Shown here in pieces: positions 52,359-61,782 of a DNA stretch of 64,000 nucleotides. This stretch comes from Belliella filtrata (GTDB lineage Bacteria; Bacteroidota; Bacteroidia; Cytophagales; Cyclobacteriaceae): positions 1 through 64,000 of the forward strand of contig NZ_JAKZGP010000013.1 of assembly GCF_022549775.1 (NCBI RefSeq), read 5' to 3'. Position 1 is the first letter of the stretch. Each line of letters begins with the position of its first letter. The position numbers and the translations under genes are program-made. The notes beneath the pieces were generated by a model. That model had not been told where the DNA came from. It searched no databases and saw nothing but the letters and a program-made list of their open reading frames with translations.

Positions 52359-53726
52359 TTACTTGGTAATAGCTTCTAGAATATCATGCTTGGTGATGAT
52401 ATGAATCTGATGATGTTCATCTCTGACCAATACAGCCTTTTCCTTGTCTACCATAGAAGACAGCACATCCAATGTACTATCCAAAGCCACAAACTTCATA
52501 GAGTCTTCCATCACTTCGGATACGGGTGCATCTTTCAACCCTGGATTCTCTATGATTTTGCTAAGCAACTTATTATCTGTCAAGCATCCTACCACTTGGC
52601 CATCTTCCATTACGGGTATTTGAGAAACACTTGTCTTGTTCATCAAGGCAATGGCCTCTTTGATTTTATCTGACTTCTGCGTAACGACAAGATGATAGCT
52701 ACCATTTCTAGAGGACAATATATCCCTTGCAGTACCAAAAGTTTTGTTTTCAAGGAAACCATGATTTCTCATCCAATCATCGTTATAGACCTTTCCCAAA
52801 TACCTTGTACCATGATCTGGCAAGATAATCACCATAGTATCTCCTTCTTTCAAGTGTTCTTTGGCATACTCCAATGCACCATGTACAGCAGAACCACAAG
52901 ACCAACCCACAAAAAGTCCTTCTTCTCTAGAAAGCCTTCTGGTCATCACAGCAGAATCTTTGTCGGTAACTTTCACAAAATGATCAATCATATCAAAGTC
53001 CACATTTTTAGGCAAGATGTCTTCCCCAATTCCTTCTGTCAAATAAGGATAGATTTCGTTTTCATCAAACACGCCTGTTTCTTTGTATTTCTTGAAAACA
53101 GAGCCATAAGTATCTATTCCCACAGTGATAATATCTGGGTTTTGTTCTTTCAAAAATCTGGCTGTACCACACATTGATCCCCCGGTTCCTACTCCTGCTG
53201 CATAATGGGTAATTTTCCCTTCTGTATCCTTCCAAATTTCAGGACCTGTAGTTTCATAATGAGCCTTCCAGTTTGATAAGTTGTCGTACTGATTTGGATA
53301 AAAGGAATTGGGTATATCTTGATTGAGCTTTTTAGCCACAGAATAATAGGACCTTGGATCTTCAGGAGACACGTTGGTAGGACATACAATTACCTCAGCC
53401 CCCACAGCCTTTAAAATATCTATTTTCTCTTTAGATTGCTTATCAGCCATGGTAAAAATACATTTATAGCCTTTGGCAATGGCTGCTAGGGCCAAGCCCA
53501 TCCCTGTATTGCCACTAGTGCCCTCGATGATAGTTCCCCCTGGCTTTAATATCCCTTCCTTCTCTGCATCTTCAACCATCTTGATCGCCATCCTATCTTT
53601 CATAGAATTTCCTGGATTGAAATATTCTACCTTCACTAAGATATCTCCTTTGATACCTTTGTTCAGGTTGTTCAGTCTGATAAGAGGTGTATTACCTATT
53701 GTCTCTATTATTGAATTGTAAATCAT
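52359..53726 (-). CDS. Cystathionine beta-synthase
   Basis: A 455-aa PLP enzyme. The PLP Lys is K43 in NPGNSMKDR, the phosphate/carboxylate loop is TSGNTG (70-75), and GVGTGGSMCG is the second PLP-phosphate loop. Two CBS domains occupy about 335-455, so this is the human/yeast-like architecture of cystathionine beta-synthase rather than a plain cysteine synthase. It condenses serine with homocysteine to cystathionine in trans-sulfuration; O-acetylserine or H2S-releasing activity cannot be excluded. CBS domains may sense adenosyl ligands. No riboswitch is seen upstream. Confidence 0.9.
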   Translation of the reverse strand: MIYNSIIETIGNTPLIRLNNLNKGIKGDILVKVEYFNPGNSMKDRMAIKMVEDAEKEGILKPGGTIIEGTSGNTGMGLALAAIAKGYKCIFTMADKQSKEKIDILKAVGAEVIVCPTNVSPEDPRSYYSVAKKLNQDIPNSFYPNQYDNLSNWKAHYETTGPEIWKDTEGKITHYAAGVGTGGSMCGTARFLKEQNPDIITVGIDTYGSVFKKYKETGVFDENEIYPYLTEGIGEDILPKNVDFDMIDHFVKVTDKDSAVMTRRLSREEGLFVGWSCGSAVHGALEYAKEHLKEGDTMVIILPDHGTRYLGKVYNDDWMRNHGFLENKTFGTARDILSSRNGSYHLVVTQKSDKIKEAIALMNKTSVSQIPVMEDGQVVGCLTDNKLLSKIIENPGLKDAPVSEVMEDSMKFVALDSTLDVLSSMVDKEKAVLVRDEHHQIHIITKHDILEAITK

Positions 53727-53859
53727 AAGATCGCTATTGCTAATTTCAGGGCAAGTTACTAATATTTTTACTCAATAATATTGAAAAAACTGATTTTCCA
53801 GAATATCATATCGGTAAGTCAAATCTCAATACCCCCCATGATGAAACTACATCAGCAAC

Positions 53860-55521
53860 TCACCCATCCTGCTCTTTGAACTCTATCTTGCTGATCAAAT
53901 CCATGGCTACATGTAGCATCACACCAGTCACCAAGGCCATCCCAACACAAATCCCAATCATTCCATAAGCAAACTGTTTGCTGATGATAAATACAAAAAG
54001 ACCCGTACCAATGGCTGGCACGAAACCAAACAGCAACACCCCAATCATCATCACAGGTTTGATCAATTTCCTATCCCACCCTTCTTCAAAACCAACATTG
54101 GTCACAGTAGTCATCGCAAACCCTGATAAATAAAACATCAACATGGCTAAGACAAATGCTGGAATAAGTAAAAGACTCAACTTAGCGATAAAAACAGTAG
54201 GAACTATCAAAATTACCGCAAAAATTAAGGTCTGCATCAAGTCTAATTTGATCAAATTCCAAAACTTAGCAGACCACGTAGCTGGAATAAGGATAAAATA
54301 CGGCTTCTTCAAATCCCCAACATTGTTTCTTCCCATTCCAGCTATCCAATAGATAAAAATCAAAATCAACAAATAAAAATAAATCACTTGATGTGAAAAC
54401 CAATCAAAGTAGGTAAGCCCGGCAAATATAAACGACAAGCCTGCAAACCCTAATCCATAAAGTCCAAAAAGTGGATGAAAATCTTGTCTGGAACTGTGTA
54501 CATAATTCCTCCAATACAAAGCTTTGGCTCCAAAGCCAAAATCTGGAACATCAAGCTGCTTTTTAGCATTTAGACTCATGCTTGACTCATTTGCTTCTTT
54601 CTTGCCCTTTACTTTTTCTTTGGCTTCCTCTTTACTTTTTGTGGACTCCAAAACATCTTCATAGTAATATCCCGAATGTATCACAACAGTGTAAAGCACT
54701 ATCCCAAAAACAAGAAAATAAACAGTAGAAAAACCAATTACAAGCCATATATTCTCATGTGAAGGATAAAGTATAATGGCCCTACTCCATCCTACCAAAG
54801 GAAAGAAGTCAAACCATGGAGATGCTATCCAAGCGAACATCCCATGCCAGAACTTCTCTGCCATCACGCCAGGAATAACCATCATCAAAAACAATATCAA
54901 TCCTAGCCCAAAGACTCCTCTTTTGACATAATCTAATACATTGTACTTAGTATGTAAAGTATAAATTAAAAACTTCAATGGAAACAGCATAAACACAAAT
55001 AAGGCTAAGCCAAAACCCATCAAAATAACTTCTGCAATGCTCATCCCAATTTGATTCACGACTTGAGCACTTGCATATAGCATAAAAAATATACTACCTC
55101 CCAATACAGGAAGAATAGACCTAATCATATAATATACCAAAATATTGGAAGGTGAAACTGGGGAAGTAAACAGCAAATTCACATCAGCCATTGTGAAAAA
55201 ACTAATATTTTTCTTCGTTGCGCGAAACAATTGAAAAATCAACACCCCTAGTGCTATTAATGTCAATCCTCCAATGATAGCTAACTTTGCATAATACTTA
55301 TCAGGGACTACATTAAGGGCATTCGCAGCATCTTGTATCTGATCCAAATCCACTTCAGGCATTGACTCAGTCGACTTTACTGTCCTCCTGAAATAGAAAA
55401 AACTAAAGTACCCAACAACAAACAAGTAAGGCAAAAGCCTTAATGGATTCTTGAGGATAAGTTTGATATTATTGAACAGAATGAGGATATCTTTTCTGAA
55501 CAGTAACTTGATTTCATTCAT
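53860..55521 (-). CDS. ABC exporter membrane subunit
   Basis: A 553-aa membrane protein with about 12 helices in two groups separated by a charged Lys/Glu-rich cytosolic loop (about 295-320, SKEEAKEKVKGKKEANESS). The opening EIKLLFRKDILILFNNIKLILKNP and the overall shape match the putative ABC exporter family of Bacteroidota and Firmicutes. It overlaps the ATPase gene by 8 bp, so the pair form one transporter. Cargo unknown. Confidence 0.83.
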   Translation of the reverse strand: MNEIKLLFRKDILILFNNIKLILKNPLRLLPYLFVVGYFSFFYFRRTVKSTESMPEVDLDQIQDAANALNVVPDKYYAKLAIIGGLTLIALGVLIFQLFRATKKNISFFTMADVNLLFTSPVSPSNILVYYMIRSILPVLGGSIFFMLYASAQVVNQIGMSIAEVILMGFGLALFVFMLFPLKFLIYTLHTKYNVLDYVKRGVFGLGLILFLMMVIPGVMAEKFWHGMFAWIASPWFDFFPLVGWSRAIILYPSHENIWLVIGFSTVYFLVFGIVLYTVVIHSGYYYEDVLESTKSKEEAKEKVKGKKEANESSMSLNAKKQLDVPDFGFGAKALYWRNYVHSSRQDFHPLFGLYGLGFAGLSFIFAGLTYFDWFSHQVIYFYLLILIFIYWIAGMGRNNVGDLKKPYFILIPATWSAKFWNLIKLDLMQTLIFAVILIVPTVFIAKLSLLLIPAFVLAMLMFYLSGFAMTTVTNVGFEEGWDRKLIKPVMMIGVLLFGFVPAIGTGLFVFIISKQFAYGMIGICVGMALVTGVMLHVAMDLISKIEFKEQDG

Positions 55522-56227
55522 CTTTTGTCAATTCTAAAAATAAATCTTCCAAACTATATCCTGCCTCTACCATCTGTAGCTTCAGCTTCTCCAAGGTATC
55601 ATTCCCAACAATACTTCCATCCTTCATGATCATGATCCTATCAGCAATGCTCTCTACCGAATCGATCAAGTGTGTGCTCACCAAAATTGTTTTTCCTTGA
55701 TCTTTTAAATCTTTGAAAATCTTTTTTGTATTCCTGATAGCTTTTGGATCTAAACCTATCATAGGTTCATCGAAAAACAATAACTGTGGATCAGGCAACA
55801 AGGCACAGCAAATAGAAACCTTTTGCCTCATTCCCTTGGATAGATCTCTCCCTAACTTGTCCTTTTTATCATGCAAGTCATAATATTCAAAAAGCGCTGT
55901 AGCTCTAGGCTTCCAATCAGACAAACCATATGCTTGAGCGATGAATTGCATGTGCTCTTGTACGGTAAGCAGATCATATACGCTTGGTGTCTCTGGTATA
56001 TATGAAAAAAATCGCTTGGCCGCTACGCTCAAGTGATCATGGCCACCAATATACACTTCTCCAGCAGTTTTTCGCAACAATCCCACGATACATTTCATGG
56101 TAGTACTTTTACCAGCACCATTGGGGCCAAGCAAGCCTACCACTTCTCCTCCTTGGAGTGAAAAAGAGATATCGTTGACAGCATTTTGCTTGTCATACTT
56201 TTTGACTAAGCCGATTACTTCTAGCAT
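55514..56227 (-). CDS. ABC transporter ATP-binding protein
   Basis: A 237-aa ATPase. I start it at ATG 56227 (MLEVIGLVKKYD), the usual beginning of the family; an in-frame TTG six codons earlier has no extra support. Walker A is GPNGAGKST, the signature is LSKGMRQKVSICCALL, Walker B is LLFFDEP followed by MIGLDP, and the switch His is in VSTHLI. This is the exporter-type (CcmA/NatA-like) class. It energises the membrane subunit encoded downstream with an 8-bp overlap. Confidence 0.94.
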   Translation of the reverse strand: MLEVIGLVKKYDKQNAVNDISFSLQGGEVVGLLGPNGAGKSTTMKCIVGLLRKTAGEVYIGGHDHLSVAAKRFFSYIPETPSVYDLLTVQEHMQFIAQAYGLSDWKPRATALFEYYDLHDKKDKLGRDLSKGMRQKVSICCALLPDPQLLFFDEPMIGLDPKAIRNTKKIFKDLKDQGKTILVSTHLIDSVESIADRIMIMKDGSIVGNDTLEKLKLQMVEAGYSLEDLFLELTKDE

Positions 56228-56273
56228 ATCTTGTCTAAATTTCAAGCAAGATAATGATTACCTGATAAAAAAC

Positions 56274-56873
56274 TTAAAAAAGAATGCCCCATCTAAGGAT
56301 AAGGCTATTGAATACATAACGCTCTTCAAAAATCGAATCATAGCCTGGACGAATCCCATCTACTCCACCTACCCCAGTGCCTCTTACTCCTTCAAAAGTT
56401 GATGCAAATTGCTTCTTAAACCCTAAATTCCAAGTATAGGCTAATGCACCATTCTTCGATTTTCTAGCAATTCCTATTATGGGGCTCACCATAAATCCTC
56501 CCTCATTCCACTTTTCAAAATTCCCTTCTAGCTCTTTTCTATCCAACCAAGAGGAACCATATCCGATATCCAATCCAAAACTTAAACTATTTCTTCTATT
56601 GGGACTTAGGGTGTTTCTCCAACCAAAACCTAAAGGCATCAGCACTTGCTTTGGGTAGGAATCAAGACCTACAAAAAAGCCGAGCTTATTATGTGCATCA
56701 AGCTGTATCCCATGCAAAGACTGTAGCGTATAATCAAGCCTGGGGCTATTATTCAATCTTCCTGAAGTAATCCCTACTTCTATATGATGAAAATATGAGC
56801 CAACTGCCTTCTGACCAAAGGCAAATTGGCTCATTACCAAAATTTGGATTAATACACAAAAAATAAATTTCAT
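56274..56873 (-). CDS. Exported protein of unknown function, probable outer-membrane barrel
   Basis: A 199-aa protein. I choose ATG 56873 because it gives the signal peptide MKFIFCVLIQILVMSQFAFG; the in-frame TTG upstream would add a polar stretch. The mature part has alternating strands with Gly/aromatic pattern (HHIEVGITSGRLNN, KLGFFVGLDSYP, NSLSFGLDIGYGSSW, YTWNLGFKKQF) and ends LILRWGILF, which fits a small outer-membrane barrel. The start overlaps the stop of the LVIVD lipoprotein gene by one base, so the two are translated together and may act as a pair. Confidence 0.7.
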   Translation of the reverse strand: MKFIFCVLIQILVMSQFAFGQKAVGSYFHHIEVGITSGRLNNSPRLDYTLQSLHGIQLDAHNKLGFFVGLDSYPKQVLMPLGFGWRNTLSPNRRNSLSFGLDIGYGSSWLDRKELEGNFEKWNEGGFMVSPIIGIARKSKNGALAYTWNLGFKKQFASTFEGVRGTGVGGVDGIRPGYDSIFEERYVFNSLILRWGILF

Positions 56874-58162
56874 TACACGACTACTGGATTTTTCACATTG
56901 ATACAACTCAATTGAACTAATCTATTTGGATTAGAATAATCAAACTGACAAACTCCATCTGGCCCAATTACAATCAATGATTTTGGCCCAGGAATGATAT
57001 CGACCGACTTAAGCGACTTGAGAAACTCCAGTTGATTCTCATCTATTGCCAATACATCTGCTACATTAAAACTTTTCAATCCATGCTTTCCCTCTGCCAG
57101 GTAAAGCATATCCCCAGCCAAGCCCAGCCCATGAGGATTGAGCATCTCATAAGACTTTAACAGCTTAGGCTCATACAAATTTGTAATATCTAAAACTTGA
57201 AGTTCATCCACACCAAACCTACAATTCACCCCCGATCTCAAGGTCACGAAAGCGTGATTTTCGTTAACTACCACGGGATCACACGCTGTTACATGTTGAT
57301 ACACAGACATCATGGTAGGTGAGGAAGGCTCTGTAGCATCATAAATATGCATGCCTGTGTTGGATCCTATGAAAAGTTTGTTTTGAAAAGGAAAAATAGT
57401 CTCAATGCCCCAACCAAGATCGATTGTACTTAGAAACTTGGGCAACTCCTTATTTTGAACGTCAAAGACCCTTAGTGAATAATCATCTACTGCATAAAGG
57501 TGTGCGTTCATCAATGTAAATCTTGCCATCGATCCCCCTTGCCCATAGCTTTCTCCGCCTCCTGAACTAGCTGCATCATTACTAAATGAAAGCATCCCCC
57601 CTCTGTTCCAGAAAATATTTCCTCCCCACCAGCCTCTCATAAAATTAGACTCTGCCGTCAAAATTGTATCCTTCAAAGTCATAAAAGTTCCACTACTAGC
57701 ATCTGTGTACATATTTTGAAATACATCTTCGACTCTTTGTACTTGCTTGATCGCTCTAGGATTGGAAATATCAAAAACCAATAAATCCAGGTAGTTGTCC
57801 GCATAGAGCATATTACTATTTACTGCCAGATCTACATTGCCTGGAATTTTGATAAAGTTGAGACTTTCAGGACTTGAGGGGTTTGAATTATCTAGGATGT
57901 GAATCCCCTTTTGAGGTTCATTGATAAGCAAAAAATCACCATAAATATAAATCTTACCTGGGTTTTCCAATTGCTTCCCAGGCTCAATCAAGGCTTCATT
58001 TGTACGGAAATCACTCATTTGAAGATATACTGGCACCATCGTTCGATAAGTATACGTACTAGATACTTGATCTTCACATGATGAAAAAAGTATCATTACA
58101 AACACAAAACACAAACTCGATATAAGTGCTAAAGAGGGAGAGTTGAAGTTCTTCATATACAT
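56873..58162 (-). CDS. LVIVD-repeat beta-propeller lipoprotein
   Basis: A 429-aa surface or periplasmic lipoprotein. ATG 58162 (or 58156, two codons later) gives a signal ending MILFSSC with a lipobox; the upstream TTG is unlikely. Repeats of about 40 residues with the pattern LVFDISNPRAIKQV, LHILDNSNPSSPESL, MHIYDATEPSSPTMM and LQVLDITNLYEPKLL are the LVIVD type, forming a beta-propeller probably used for binding. No enzyme motif. Translationally coupled to the barrel-like gene after it. Confidence 0.85.
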   Translation of the reverse strand: MYMKNFNSPSLALISSLCFVFVMILFSSCEDQVSSTYTYRTMVPVYLQMSDFRTNEALIEPGKQLENPGKIYIYGDFLLINEPQKGIHILDNSNPSSPESLNFIKIPGNVDLAVNSNMLYADNYLDLLVFDISNPRAIKQVQRVEDVFQNMYTDASSGTFMTLKDTILTAESNFMRGWWGGNIFWNRGGMLSFSNDAASSGGGESYGQGGSMARFTLMNAHLYAVDDYSLRVFDVQNKELPKFLSTIDLGWGIETIFPFQNKLFIGSNTGMHIYDATEPSSPTMMSVYQHVTACDPVVVNENHAFVTLRSGVNCRFGVDELQVLDITNLYEPKLLKSYEMLNPHGLGLAGDMLYLAEGKHGLKSFNVADVLAIDENQLEFLKSLKSVDIIPGPKSLIVIGPDGVCQFDYSNPNRLVQLSCINVKNPVVV

Positions 58163-58264
58163 TGAGGTTTGGTAAAAATTTGGATTTGACAAATAAATAC
58201 TTGCTTTACGCTATCAAGACGTAATCAATACCTAAAACGCTACAAAAAAGATAAAAAAAGTTTC

Positions 58265-58681
58265 TTAATTTGTTCGAGCTGAAAGCTTTCTGTTAAAATT
58301 CTCAAATAAACTTATAAAATCCTTCTTCACCCTTTCCAACAACTCATTTTGAGCACTCTCTGGATAAATTGGATTATACTTAATCCTAAGGATGATCATA
58401 TCCATCCAGCCTTTCCCATCGTCGATCAAATCCTCATTGAAAGCTTCTACGGTAATATCTCTTGATCCCGAAAAATTCAAGCTATGCTTTTGTTGCCTAA
58501 AGAACTCTGTCATAGTTTGCAGAGCCAACTCATGAGTCAATTCAAAACTCCTGACAATCTTTGCATCACCTTTATCTCCTAGATTTTGCGATTTAACCTT
58601 CTGAACTTCATGTTTCAATTGCTCTAAAGCATCTTGAAAATCAACAAAACATTTTTCGAAGGTTAAAGGTGTGGGTTTCAT
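58265..58681 (-). CDS. HI0074-type nucleotidyltransferase substrate-binding protein (orphan)
   Basis: A 138-aa all-helical protein. The segments SFELTHELALQTMTEFFRQQ and the later GWMDMIILRIKYNP match the HI0074/HEPN-like nucleotidyltransferase substrate-binding family. Such proteins normally pair with a small MNT nucleotidyltransferase as a toxin-antitoxin or RNA-modifying pair. No MNT gene is adjacent on either side, so this copy is orphaned. The otherwise conserved R-x4-6-H / YN-type motif is only partly visible, and the role is therefore uncertain. Confidence 0.78.
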   Translation of the reverse strand: MKPTPLTFEKCFVDFQDALEQLKHEVQKVKSQNLGDKGDAKIVRSFELTHELALQTMTEFFRQQKHSLNFSGSRDITVEAFNEDLIDDGKGWMDMIILRIKYNPIYPESAQNELLERVKKDFISLFENFNRKLSARTN

Positions 58682-58952
58682 GGCTGACTATTTTTAGAAT
58701 CTAATATAACGCTTACTTTCCTTCATGCCTATTCTATTGGCATTTTTTTATAGGACTGATGATTTTAATTTGAAAGAATGTCAAGATTTTTTGGCTTCAG
58801 AGATTTTGTTTCTCATTCCTTTTTAGCACAAACCTACCGGAAAGCCATGAATTGCAAAAGGCAAACTCCTCAAAGTTGACACTTGTCCCTCATGTCTGTT
58901 TTCTCTCTGGTCTCGCTTCTAATCTCCCAGGCTACAATCCTCAATCTTACTC

Positions 58953-60395
58953 CTACCTCACACTATAGCTTTGCATAAAAGGTTGTCCATTGGGAGATAG
59001 TCCTTCAAGGCGAAGTCTACCAGAGAAATCTTCTAGGAACTTCCCTACCTTCTCTGGGTTTCGGGCAGGTTCTCCATTAACTTGAGTAAGAACAAATCCA
59101 CTATTGAGACCAAGTTCTCGCAAATACCCCCTACTGATAGCAGAAATCTTCACCCCGTAATCTATTTCTAACCGATCCCTTTCTATGGCATTTATAGCTT
59201 CCAGCCTTGCACCAAGGATGTTGGAAGAATAAAACTCCCTTTTCATAACCCCCGTACCGCCATCTAAATTCTGAAGGGTCAGCTTGGCCGTGTTTCGATT
59301 CGATTTCCTCAAATATGTCATATTCAGCTCATCACCAGGATAATAATAGGACAATACTTCTTCAAAGTTCCCCTTACCTGTCACAGGATATCCTTCGATT
59401 TGTATGATCACATCATTCTTTTGGATACCTGCCTTCTCTGCTCCACTTCCTCTAAACACATTTGTCACGATTACACCATCCAAAGTATTTAAATTCATTT
59501 CTTCAGCCAACTCAGGTGTAATTTCCACAACATCTAAGCCTGGAAGGGCCTTCTGAACCTCTCCATATTTGATCAAGTCATTAGCCACTTTTACAGCTAT
59601 ATCCACTGGAACAGCAAACCCATAGCCAGTATATGAACCAGTTCTTGATAATATCGCAGTATTGATACCTACCAGCTCTCCCTTGGTGTTTACTAAAGCA
59701 CCTCCTGAATTCCCTGGGTTGATTGGTGCATCAGTTTGAATAAAGGACTCTAAAGGGAAATCTCCTCCCAGAATATTAATCTGTCGCTCTTTGGCAGATA
59801 CTATTCCAGCTGTAACAGTAGACGTCAAATTAAATGGATTTCCTACAGCAATCACCCACTCACCTATACTTAAGGTTCTACTGCTGCCTTGCTTGATAGC
59901 AGGAAGATTTGCAGCCTCAATCTTCAAAACAGCAATATCTGTATTCTTATCCGTACCGACGAGTTCAGCTTTATAAGTACGCTTTTGATGCACAACTTCT
60001 ATTGTTTCTGCCCTGTCTATAACGTGATTGTTTGTTATGATATATCCATCTTTACTGATGATAACCCCTGACCCAGTACTCACCCTTTGGGAAGGGCCAT
60101 TGCCAAAGAAATAGTCAAAAACGCTATACCTCCTATGATCTGAACCTGAAAAGTTTTTAATAAAAACTACGGAAGGAGTACTCGCTTCAGACGCTTCTAC
60201 GAAAGAGACTGGCGCATTGTAATGCCGCTCATCTGTTGATTCACGTGAATAATTCACATTATAGGTTGCAGAAGGGTTATTATATGCAGTAGCTAGTTTT
60301 GGTTCATCTTGAGGGTTTAGATAGGTTACAAAAACATATGCCCCAGCAAGTCCTGCCACAAATGCAAGGAGAATTAATTGCAAGTTTTTCTTCAT
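58953..60395 (-). CDS. HtrA/DegQ-type periplasmic serine protease
   Basis: A 480-aa envelope protease/chaperone. The N-terminal helix (about 7-26) is a signal anchor. The trypsin-like domain holds the triad H124 (TNNHVID), D153 (NTDIAV) and S230 (PGNSGGAL). One clear PDZ domain follows (GVIVTNVFRGSGAEKAGIQ, about 300-370) and a second, degenerate one near the end (about 420-470). It degrades misfolded envelope proteins. A gap of 217 bp separates it from the divergent dxr gene. Confidence 0.93.
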   Translation of the reverse strand: MKKNLQLILLAFVAGLAGAYVFVTYLNPQDEPKLATAYNNPSATYNVNYSRESTDERHYNAPVSFVEASEASTPSVVFIKNFSGSDHRRYSVFDYFFGNGPSQRVSTGSGVIISKDGYIITNNHVIDRAETIEVVHQKRTYKAELVGTDKNTDIAVLKIEAANLPAIKQGSSRTLSIGEWVIAVGNPFNLTSTVTAGIVSAKERQINILGGDFPLESFIQTDAPINPGNSGGALVNTKGELVGINTAILSRTGSYTGYGFAVPVDIAVKVANDLIKYGEVQKALPGLDVVEITPELAEEMNLNTLDGVIVTNVFRGSGAEKAGIQKNDVIIQIEGYPVTGKGNFEEVLSYYYPGDELNMTYLRKSNRNTAKLTLQNLDGGTGVMKREFYSSNILGARLEAINAIERDRLEIDYGVKISAISRGYLRELGLNSGFVLTQVNGEPARNPEKVGKFLEDFSGRLRLEGLSPNGQPFMQSYSVR

Positions 60396-60511
60396 GTTGA
60401 CCTGATGAATGATTTTTACAAATAAAATTAATGAACTGTCTCTTCAATTAAACAGAAAAAGAGCCGTTTTTTTATCTTAAACGAAGAAATGTCAAAAAGA
60501 CTGAAAAATCA

Positions 60512-60542
60512 TGTGGAAAAGTCTTTGATCCTTGTAATTTTG
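60512..60542 (+). promoter_or_regulatory. Promoter candidate for dxr-rseP
   Basis: TAATTTTG (60535-60542) is a full TAnnTTTG match; the tetramer 19 nt upstream is TGTG (60512-60515), one base from TTTG. Start would be near 60549, 64 nt before the dxr ATG. Confidence 0.45.
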
Positions 60543-60612
60543 TCAGTCAATTAATCTGATTTGGAGAATCATCTAGTATATTCCAGATCCAAAAACAGGC
60601 ATTAAAATTTTC

Positions 60613-61779
60613 ATGTCAGAAAAAAGAAGCGTAGCTATTTTAGGTTCCACAGGCAGTATAGGAACACAGACTCTAGAGGTCATCAGATCGCACCCAGAAA
60701 AATTCGAAGTAGAAGTTCTCACTGCACAGAACAATAGTGCACTTTTGATTCAACAAGCTATTGAATTTAAGCCCAACTGTGTAGTTATTGTAAATGAAGC
60801 GCTTTATGATCAAGTAAAAGAAGTACTCTTGCCTTTAGACATAAAGGTATATGCAGGAGAAAAAGCATTGAGTCAAGTAGTAGAAATGGATAGTATCGAT
60901 GTGGTACTAACGGCGCTTGTTGGCTATGCTGGACTAATCCCTACGATCAAGGCGATAGAAAGCGGAAAACAAATCGCATTAGCTAATAAAGAAACGCTTG
61001 TAGTGGCTGGAGAACTGATCACCAAGCTAGCTAGAGAAAAAGGTGTAAACATCTATCCAGTCGATTCTGAACACTCCGCCATATTCCAATGTCTGGTTGG
61101 TGAATTTCATAATCCTATAGAAAAAATCATTCTTACAGCTTCTGGAGGTCCTTTTAGAGGCAAAGACAAAGATTTCTTAAAGTCAGTAAGCAAAGAGCAA
61201 GCTTTGAAACATCCCAACTGGGATATGGGAGCCAAAATCACGATAGATTCAGCCTCTATGATGAATAAAGGCCTAGAAGTGATTGAAGCCAAGTGGCTTT
61301 TCGGACTTAATGCTGATCAGATAGAAGTAATCGTTCATCCCCAGTCTATAGTACATAGTTTGGTGCAATTTCAAGATGCCTCTATCAAGGCACAACTCGG
61401 ACTACCTGACATGCGTATTCCTATTCAGTTTGCATTGAGCTATCCTGAAAGATTCAAAACTGATTTTCCAAGGTTCGATTTCGTACAATACCCGAGTTTG
61501 ACCTTTGAAAAGCCCGATCTTGAGACATTTCAGAATTTACAATTAGCTTTTGACGCAATGAAAAATGGCGGAAACGCTCCTTGTGTACTCAATGCTGCCA
61601 ATGAGATCGTTGTGGCTGCATTTTTGAGAGACCAGGTCGGGTTCTTAGAAATGTCAGAACTCATAGAAGCTACAATGTCAAAAGTTGATTTTATAGAAAA
61701 ACCTAGCTTGCAAGATTTTGTAGATACCGACAAGATGGCTAGGGCTTACACAAATGAATTAATAAAGCGTAAAAAATAA
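60613..61779 (+). CDS. dxr: 1-deoxy-D-xylulose 5-phosphate reductoisomerase
   Basis: This enzyme makes 2-C-methyl-D-erythritol 4-phosphate, the committed step of the non-mevalonate isoprenoid pathway. The 388-aa protein has the NADPH loop GSTGSIGTQT (11-20), the metal/substrate segment PVDSEHSAIFQ, the LTASGGPFR loop and SASMMNKGLEVIEA. Length is normal. rseP follows after 3 bp, the common dxr-rseP arrangement. Confidence 0.96.
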   Translation: MSEKRSVAILGSTGSIGTQTLEVIRSHPEKFEVEVLTAQNNSALLIQQAIEFKPNCVVIVNEALYDQVKEVLLPLDIKVYAGEKALSQVVEMDSIDVVLTALVGYAGLIPTIKAIESGKQIALANKETLVVAGELITKLAREKGVNIYPVDSEHSAIFQCLVGEFHNPIEKIILTASGGPFRGKDKDFLKSVSKEQALKHPNWDMGAKITIDSASMMNKGLEVIEAKWLFGLNADQIEVIVHPQSIVHSLVQFQDASIKAQLGLPDMRIPIQFALSYPERFKTDFPRFDFVQYPSLTFEKPDLETFQNLQLAFDAMKNGGNAPCVLNAANEIVVAAFLRDQVGFLEMSELIEATMSKVDFIEKPSLQDFVDTDKMARAYTNELIKRKK

Positions 61780-61782
61780 ATA

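Noticed and set aside
53727-53859. Possible riboswitch before cystathionine beta-synthase
   Set aside because: No SAM or other riboswitch core could be recognised in the leader.
58725-58749. ATGCC/GGCAT hairpin followed by T on the plus strand
   Set aside because: Only a 5-bp stem with a 9-nt loop and no rightward gene or promoter nearby; too weak to call an antisense terminator.
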